Source of the DNA: [Empedobacter] haloabium
Lineage (GTDB): Bacteria > Pseudomonadota > Gammaproteobacteria > Burkholderiales > Burkholderiaceae_D
NCBI GenBank assembly: GCA_008011715.2
Contig: CP136508.1
Location: 1,302,001-1,366,000 of the forward strand
Length of the DNA: 64,000 nt
Direction of reading: 5' to 3'
The position numbers and the translations under genes are program-made. The notes beneath the pieces are model-generated. The model made no database searches, was not told where the DNA came from, and worked only from the letters and a program-made list of their open reading frames with translations. Below, piece after piece: positions 57,572-64,000 of this stretch. The stretch's first letter is position 1. Each line of letters begins with the position of its first letter.

Positions 57572-58680
57572 GCGCGCAGGCCCGTTTCCTGTCGCTGGAC
57601 GTGCTGCGCGGCCTGACGGTCGCGCTGATGATCGTCGTGAACACGCCGGGCAGCTGGAGCCACGTGTACGCGCCGCTGCTGCACGCAAACTGGCACGGCT
57701 TCACGCCGACCGACTGGGTCTTCCCGACGTTCCTGTTCGTGGTCGGCAATGCGCTGGCGTTCGCGCTGCCGAAGTACGCCGCACTGGGCCACGGCGCCGT
57801 GGTGGCGAAGGTCATCAAGCGCAGCGCGCTGATTTTCCTGCTTGGCTTCCTGCTGTACTGGTTTCCGTTCTTCGGGCCCGATGGTGCCGGCGGCTTCAAA
57901 CCGCTGCCCCTGGCGGACACACGCATCCCGGGCGTGCTGCAGCGCATCGGCCTGTGCTTCGGCAGCGCCGCGCTGGTGCTGCATTTCTTCAAGGGGCGCG
58001 GCGCGGCAATCTTTGCCGTGCTGGCGCTGGCGGGGCACTGGCTGGTGCTGGCGTTGTGGGGCGACTATTCGCTGGCCGGCAACGCCGCGGCCAAGGTCGA
58101 CCTGTGGCTGCTGGGCGAGCGTCACCTGTACCACGGCGAGGGCATTCCGTTCGATCCGGAAGGGCTGCTGGGCACCTTGCCGGCCACCGTCAACGTCATC
58201 GCCGGCTATTATGCCGGGCGCCTGTTGCTGGCGCGCGGTGCCGGCTGGGAGACGCTGGCGAAGCTGATGATGGCGGGCGTGGCGTGCGTGGCGATCGCGC
58301 TGTGCTGGAGCGGCGTCCTGCCCATCAACAAGAAGCTGTGGACCGGGTCTTACGTGCTGCTGACGGTGGGGCTGGACCTGCTGGTCCTGCCGTTGCTGGT
58401 GTACGCCATCGAGCTGCGTGGCATGCGGCGCGGGACGTACTTCTTCGAGGTGTTCGGCAAGAACACGCTGTTCATTTATCTGCTGTCGGAGGTGCTGGTG
58501 ATCGTCATGGTCAAGACCTTCGTCGGCTCCGCTACCGTGTATGACTGGCTGTACGCAACGCTGTTCGCGCCGCTGGCCGCGCCCAAGGTGGCTTCGCTGC
58601 TGTTTGCCGTGATATTCATGCTGGGGTGCTGGCTGGTGGGGTGGTGGCTGGACCGGCGGCGCATCTACATCAAGGTGTAG
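57568..58680 (+). CDS. NagX-like membrane protein (DUF5009/heparan acetyltransferase family), copy 1
   Basis: 370 residues from a TTG at 57568 that overlaps the GH18 stop (TTGA). LSLDVLRGLTVALMIVVNTPGSWSHVYAPLLHANWHGFTPTDWVFPTFLFVVGNALAF is the NagX/HGSNAT signature. About ten hydrophobic segments. NagX occurs in GlcNAc catabolic loci of proteobacteria, but its exact reaction is not settled. A longer start at 57502 (ATG) would lie inside GH18 and is less likely. Confidence 0.88.
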   Translation: MSAQARFLSLDVLRGLTVALMIVVNTPGSWSHVYAPLLHANWHGFTPTDWVFPTFLFVVGNALAFALPKYAALGHGAVVAKVIKRSALIFLLGFLLYWFPFFGPDGAGGFKPLPLADTRIPGVLQRIGLCFGSAALVLHFFKGRGAAIFAVLALAGHWLVLALWGDYSLAGNAAAKVDLWLLGERHLYHGEGIPFDPEGLLGTLPATVNVIAGYYAGRLLLARGAGWETLAKLMMAGVACVAIALCWSGVLPINKKLWTGSYVLLTVGLDLLVLPLLVYAIELRGMRRGTYFFEVFGKNTLFIYLLSEVLVIVMVKTFVGSATVYDWLYATLFAPLAAPKVASLLFAVIFMLGCWLVGWWLDRRRIYIKV

Positions 58681-58714
58681 CGTGGCGCGGTTCAGCCGCG
58701 GTGCTTGATGGGCC

Positions 58715-58885
58715 TGGGGTCTGTCCCCGGTAAGTGTTCGCCTCAGCGCTGGTCCCCGGCGGATCGAGGGGACTGACCCCGGTTTTTATCCGCGGCGCCA
58801 AGCTGTCGCGATCAAAACCGGGGTCAGTCCCCTAACGCCGCCGCAGGCAAGCACCGAAGCGAACACTTACCGGGGACAGACCCCA
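58715..58885. repeat. Nested double palindrome between nagX copies
   Basis: Outer arms of 25 bp (58715-58739 and 58861-58885, beginning TGGGGTCTGTCCCC) enclose an inner pair of 19-bp arms (58768-58786 and 58814-58832, beginning GGGGACTGACCCC). Both arms pairs are perfect. It lies between the convergent nagX-like genes and can form a cruciform or terminator in both directions. Confidence 0.9.
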
Positions 58886-58907
58886 ATGCATCGAGCGTCA
58901 ACGCGCG

Positions 58908-60092
58908 CTAGAACTTCAGCCGCAAGCCGATCCGGTTTGCCAGCGCCGTCAACCCCAGCATCGCTACCGTCATGACGACCGCATTCAGCAACCCGGGTAT
59001 ACCGCCGCTGGCAAGATACGGCCACCACCAGCGCGGCAGATGCAGCACCGCGGCCAGCTGCTCCCACAAGTCCGGCGCGATGTAGGCGAACAGCGCATTG
59101 GTCCCGGCAGGCAGCACGACCACGGTCCAGCGCCGCCAGCCCCACACGTCCACCAGCACGTAACATAGCAGGAACAGCGCCAGCACGATGCCGGCGCATA
59201 CCAGCGTGTAGGCCGCCGTCGCGTGGATCTTGTTGATGCCGTGGTAGGGCCGCAGCAGCAGGCCGCAGATGAACAGGCCCAGCGCGAACCAGGCCATGAA
59301 GCGGATGCGCTCGCGGTGGCCGCCAGCGGCACCGCGCACGAACAGCCGCCCGACGATGGTCCCGGCCAGCACGTTGGCGGCCGTCGATCCCAAGAGCTGG
59401 GGCACGTTGACGAAGGCGCTCACCGCGGCCGGCAGCCAGTCCAACGCGCCGGCCGTGCCGCCCAGGTACAGCGCCAGCAGGCCGGCGAGGGCCGCCATCA
59501 AGGCCGTGCCGTCGCCCCGCGCGGCCAGGTAGACCAGGCTGCACACCAGGTAGCTCCAGCCGATCATGCCGAGGATGCCCCACCACGTGTGCTGCAGGTA
59601 AGGACTGTCGAATTCCGCGTTGAGCGTGCCGCGGAACGACACCAGCAGGAACAGCATCAGCGCGGTACCCAGCCAGAAAGGCCAGGCGCGCGCCCCCTCG
59701 TCACGCTGGCGCCACAGCAGCATCATGGCCGCATAAAACAGCAGAAAGTACCAGGGGCGGGACAGCGATGCGCTGGCCGCGTCGTAGCGGTAGGCGTTGG
59801 CCAGCACGACCCCTGCCACCATCAGGCTGGCGGCTCGCCACAGCAGGCGGCCCAGCAGGGCGGGCGTTACGTGGCCGACGGCGCGCTGCAGCGCCAGGGG
59901 GATGGCGATGCCGACGATGAACAGGAACGCGGGGAAGACGATGTCGGGCAGGGTGATGCCGTCCGCGCGCGGCCCGGCGTGCTCCAGCCAGTAAGGGATG
60001 CCCGGCATGCCGGCGATGTAGTTCACCCAGATCATCGCCGCGATGACGCAGCCGCGGAAGGCGTCGAGGCTGACGAGGCGGTTAGCGGGCAT
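58908..60092 (-). CDS. NagX-like membrane protein, copy 2
   Basis: 394 residues. MPANRLVSLDAFRGCVIAAMIWVNYIAGM, then FPAFLFIVGIAIPLALQRA share the family start with copy 1 (RLVSLDAFRG). The rest is DUF5009-like, about 12 hydrophobic segments with a catalytic-looking PDIVFPAFLF segment. It is more divergent from copy 1 than a recent duplicate would be. Convergent with copy 1; its own promoter should lie beyond 60092. Confidence 0.85.
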   Translation of the reverse strand: MPANRLVSLDAFRGCVIAAMIWVNYIAGMPGIPYWLEHAGPRADGITLPDIVFPAFLFIVGIAIPLALQRAVGHVTPALLGRLLWRAASLMVAGVVLANAYRYDAASASLSRPWYFLLFYAAMMLLWRQRDEGARAWPFWLGTALMLFLLVSFRGTLNAEFDSPYLQHTWWGILGMIGWSYLVCSLVYLAARGDGTALMAALAGLLALYLGGTAGALDWLPAAVSAFVNVPQLLGSTAANVLAGTIVGRLFVRGAAGGHRERIRFMAWFALGLFICGLLLRPYHGINKIHATAAYTLVCAGIVLALFLLCYVLVDVWGWRRWTVVVLPAGTNALFAYIAPDLWEQLAAVLHLPRWWWPYLASGGIPGLLNAVVMTVAMLGLTALANRIGLRLKF

Positions 60093-60120
60093 GCCTGTCC
60101 CCAGGAGTTAAACGGACGTA

Positions 60121-60160
60121 AAAAAAGCGGGTCAGGCCAAGGCCGTTCCCGCTTTCGCGA
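60121..60160 (-). terminator. Terminator after the TPR protein gene
   Basis: AAAGCGGG...AGGCC / GGCC...CCCGCTTT stem with short mismatches, T-run in minus orientation, 15 bp past the stop at 60175. Confidence 0.8.
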
Positions 60161-60174
60161 AGTACTGCAAAGGC

Positions 60175-61485
60175 TTACTGGGCAGCCTGCGCCGGTGCGG
60201 CGGCGCCGCCGGCCGGACGGTTCACCCACATGATCCAGTAGCGGGCCAGGTCGCCGCGGCCGTCGGTGCCCTGCACGGACTGCAGCGTCTTGATGGCGTC
60301 GTCCTTCTTGCCGGCCAGCGCGTACGAGTAGCCCAGGCGCAGCTTGGCGTCTTCCGCGTTCGGCAGGCCGCCCTTGGCGATGCCTTCCTGGATCAGCGCG
60401 ATGCCCTTGTCGTACTGGCCCATCGTCACGTAGGCATAGCCCAGGTTGATCAGGCCCGTGCCGTTCTTCGACTTGCGCGCCGAGGCTTCGCCGCTGCCGA
60501 TGTTCTTCATGTCGTCCGCCGCCTGGCGGTCGGCCTGGGCGCGCAGCTTCTTGTGCTTGTCCGCGTTCGGACCCTTGCCCAGCACGCCCGCGTTGAAGCC
60601 GGCGTCCAGCGCCTGCTTCGCTTCGATCGGCTGGCCGGCCAGCAGGGCCAGGTCGGCCATCTCGGCATAGTCTTCCGCCGACATCTTCGACACGGCGGCT
60701 TTCTGCAGGCGGTACACGTCCAGCGCGAAGCGGGTCGAGTAGGTGGCCTTGCCCTGGGTGCGGCTCAGGAGGTCGATCCAGTAGTCGTCGTTCGGGTAGT
60801 AGCGCACCAGGTTTTCCACGGCCAGCAGGTAGGTGGCCTGGTCCTTGGTCTTGGCGCCGGTATTCGCCAGCAGCTGCAGTTCCTCCAGCTTCGGCGCCTG
60901 GCCGGCCTTCTGCGCCGCCTCCAGGTCCTTCATCAGCTCCGTCTTGGCGGTGGCGAAGTCGTTGCTGAAGTAATGGGCGCGGATGATGTAAGGACGCATC
61001 TTGTTATCGCCGGTCTCCGTCTGGTAGCGGTTGAACCAGGTGATGGCCTTCTGGTAGTCCTTGGCGTTGTAGTACATATTGCCCAGCGCGGCGATGAAGT
61101 CGCGCTGCTCGGACGGCTGCAGCTTGCCCGAGTTGATGACGGCTTCCAGCGCGGTCGTCGTCATCTGGTTGTTGTTGGTGGCCGAACCCAGCGAGATGCG
61201 CATGCGGTTCAGCACGAAGTTTTCGTAGACGGTCTTGTTGGGCAGCGCCTCGGCCTGATCCAGGCGGCTCTGCACCTCGGCGTAGTTCTTCGCCTCCAGC
61301 AGGGCCTTGATCTGGGCCGGCTCCACCAGCTTGTAGATCTCCGGGCGCACGGAATCCTTCGGCGCCTCGGCGGCCGGAGCCGCGGCCTTGTCCTGGGCGA
61401 GGGCGGCAGGGGTCAGCGCGGGAACAGCGGACAGGCCGATGGCAGCCAGGAGCAGGCTAATGCGAGCGATACGGAACTGAGGCAT
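60175..61485 (-). CDS. Secreted TPR-repeat protein
   Basis: 436 residues. Signal peptide (ISLLLAAIGLSAVPALTPAALAQ) and Ala/Pro spacer, then helical TPR-like repeats (FVLNRMRISLGSATNN, ALGNMYYNAKDYQKAITWFNRYQ, LINLGYAYVTMGQYDKGIALIQEG, LRLGYSYALAGKKDDAIKTLQ). Ends in an Ala/Pro tail. Start ATG 61485 chosen; a TTG at 61503 adds six residues. Likely a periplasmic scaffold for the sugar locus, by position. Confidence 0.82.
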   Translation of the reverse strand: MPQFRIARISLLLAAIGLSAVPALTPAALAQDKAAAPAAEAPKDSVRPEIYKLVEPAQIKALLEAKNYAEVQSRLDQAEALPNKTVYENFVLNRMRISLGSATNNNQMTTTALEAVINSGKLQPSEQRDFIAALGNMYYNAKDYQKAITWFNRYQTETGDNKMRPYIIRAHYFSNDFATAKTELMKDLEAAQKAGQAPKLEELQLLANTGAKTKDQATYLLAVENLVRYYPNDDYWIDLLSRTQGKATYSTRFALDVYRLQKAAVSKMSAEDYAEMADLALLAGQPIEAKQALDAGFNAGVLGKGPNADKHKKLRAQADRQAADDMKNIGSGEASARKSKNGTGLINLGYAYVTMGQYDKGIALIQEGIAKGGLPNAEDAKLRLGYSYALAGKKDDAIKTLQSVQGTDGRGDLARYWIMWVNRPAGGAAAPAQAAQ

Positions 61486-61552
61486 GATGAAATGATCCTT
61501 CAATCAAGTAGACAAACACTTATTGTCCCATAAAATTGCCCGCAACCGTGGT

Positions 61553-62664
<1,112 letters not shown>

Positions 62665-62665
<1 letters not shown>

Positions 62666-63966
62666 CAGCCGGCCGCCGCCTGCCTGGCCTCGACTTCGGC
62701 CGGCGGTTCGGGCTGCGCGCGCGGCGTCAACGGAATGAACAGCGCCAGCACCGTCACGGGGATGGCGCACACCAGTACCCAGATGAAGAAGTGCTGGTAG
62801 CCCAGCGCGGCCTGGATCGCGCCGCTGAAATACTTGAACAGCACGAAGCCCAGCTGCATCACGCCGGTGGACAGGGCATAGTGCGCCGTCTGGTATTTGC
62901 CTGGCGCGACCACCTGCATCATGTACAGGATGACGCCGACGAAGCCGAAGCCGTAGCCGAACATCTCCAGGCTCAGGGCCGCGCCGATCACGGTCAGGTC
63001 GGTCGGCAGCCAGGTGGACAGGAAGTAGAACACGAGGTTCGGCAGGTTCACCGCCAGGATCAGGAAGATCATCGCGCGGCGCAGGCTGAGCCACGAGGTG
63101 AAATAGCCACCCGCGATCGAGCCGACGATGAAGGCGATCGTGCCACCGGTACCGTACACGGTGCCGACCTGCCCGGTCGACAGGCCCAGGCCGCCCTTGT
63201 CCAGCGCATCGCGCAGGAACAGCGGGCCGATGGTCTGTACCTGCGCCTCGCCGGCGCGGAACAGGATGATGAACAGGATCGACATCCAGATGCCCGGCTT
63301 CCTGAAGTAATCGACGATGACTTCCCACAAGGTGCCGGCGATGCCAGCCACGGTGGTGTTTTCGCTGACGGGATTCTTCGCCAGCGGCAGCACCCAGCTG
63401 TGATACGCCGCCAGCGCCACCATCGTGATGGCCAGGATGATGAAGATGGTCGTCCATGCCGCCACGATGCCCTGCGACTTTTCCAGGTGGCCCGCCAGGA
63501 TGACGAGGCCGCCCAGCGCGATGAAGCGGCCGGCGTTGAAGAAGGTGCCGGTCCAGCCGGCATACTGGGCCTGCTGCTTTTGCGTCAGGCTGGTGATGTA
63601 GACGCCGTCGCAGGCGATGTCGTGGGTGGCCGAGCTGATGCCCACGCAGGCCAGCATCGCCACGCTGGCCGCCAGCCAGAAGGGCAGGTGCAGGGCGAGT
63701 GCCACCAGCGCGAAGAACAGGCCGCAGGCCAGCTGGAACGTGACGACGACGAGCTTCTTGCTGCTGGCCAGTTCCAGGAAGGGGCTCCACAGCGGCTTGA
63801 AGATCCAGGCCATGCCGATGTAGGCGGTCCAGTGCGCGATGTCCTCGTTGGGCACGCCCATGCTCTTGAACATCATGCTGGCGATCAGGGCCACCGAGAA
63901 GAACGGCAGGCCCTGGGCCAGGTACATCGTCGGCACCCACGTCAGCGGGCTCTTTTGCTTTTCCAT
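62665..63966 (-). CDS. MFS permease, AmpG/NagP-like (sugar uptake)
   Basis: 433 residues, about 12 membrane helices. [46 protein letters not shown], then [24 protein letters not shown] are hallmarks of the AmpG-like muropeptide and GlcNAc permeases. In a locus with GH18, NagX and a GntR regulator, uptake of GlcNAc or its oligomers is likely. Stops and starts overlap the ABC ATPase by one base. ATG 63966 has GGAAAAC before it. Pro/Ala C-terminal tail. Confidence 0.88.
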
Positions 63967-64000
63967 GTTTTCCTCGTCTCGTCTGCGTTTTTCTTGTCAC

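Overview
The window is a GC-rich chromosomal segment of a betaproteobacterium, most probably Oxalobacteraceae (Massilia/Duganella-like). That assignment is an inference from the gene style: the rpsP-rimM-trmD-rplS block, etfBA next to an acyl-CoA dehydrogenase, the DUF3579 protein, a large TonB receptor with a GlcNAc/chitin cluster, and intergenic palindromes with a GTCAGGCAC core. Housekeeping genes are intact and dense; accessory DNA stands out by lower GC and decayed transposases.

Layout. 1-3.9 kb: exonuclease I (cut by the window start), a diguanylate cyclase, a metal/cobalamin-type binding protein and an HPF/RaiA ribosome-hibernation factor. 4.0-8.47 kb: a low-GC island with a dead IS1595-type transposase, a small membrane protein, a CHAT (caspase-like) protease gene and an IS3-family remnant. 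8.5-12.6 kb: an MFS exporter, a ferredoxin-reductase, an SDR epimerase, a short orphan protein and a small HTH protein. 12.65-16.6 kb: two paralogous GRDP-like proteins whose C-termini are tandem arrays of a short peptide (13 x AYSGRV; 8-9 x AFSGAPV), beside an orphan CHASE-type histidine kinase. 17-21.4 kb: glnS, divergent from a tight four-gene operon made of a minimal J-domain protein and three unrecognised proteins. 22.3-28.2 kb: an orphan VgrG module of the type VI secretion system: VgrG, an effector whose C-terminus resembles ADP-ribosyl cyclase/CD38-type NADases, and two tandem paralogous candidate immunity genes.

28.2-34.7 kb: LysR/MFS pair, small orphan, Gfo/Idh oxidoreductase with a UPF0303 partner, CoA-transferase III, glycerophosphodiesterase. 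34.8-42.5 kb: alaS, a TusA-like protein, etfB-etfA-acyl-CoA dehydrogenase, a small secreted protein. 42.9-52.6 kb: an HD-GYP phosphodiesterase, a glycine-zipper protein, a TM2 protein, rpsP-rimM-trmD-rplS, a NUDIX hydrolase, a CobD/CbiB-like membrane protein, DUF3579 and an M16 metalloprotease. 52.7-64 kb: a GlcNAc/chitooligosaccharide locus: GntR regulator, TonB receptor, GH18 enzyme, two NagX-like membrane proteins, a TPR protein, a sugar-type ABC ATPase and an AmpG/NagP-like MFS permease that runs to the window end.

Best candidates for something undescribed: (1) the GRDP-scaffold proteins with homogeneous repeat tails, which look like multicopy peptide precursors or repeat-display proteins; (2) the J-domain operon; (3) the VgrG-linked NADase-like effector with a likely frame disruption at its catalytic end and duplicated immunity genes; (4) the CHAT protease island. 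A family of long, perfect, intergenic palindromes punctuates the housekeeping part. Functions given for unrecognised genes are inference; no database search was possible.
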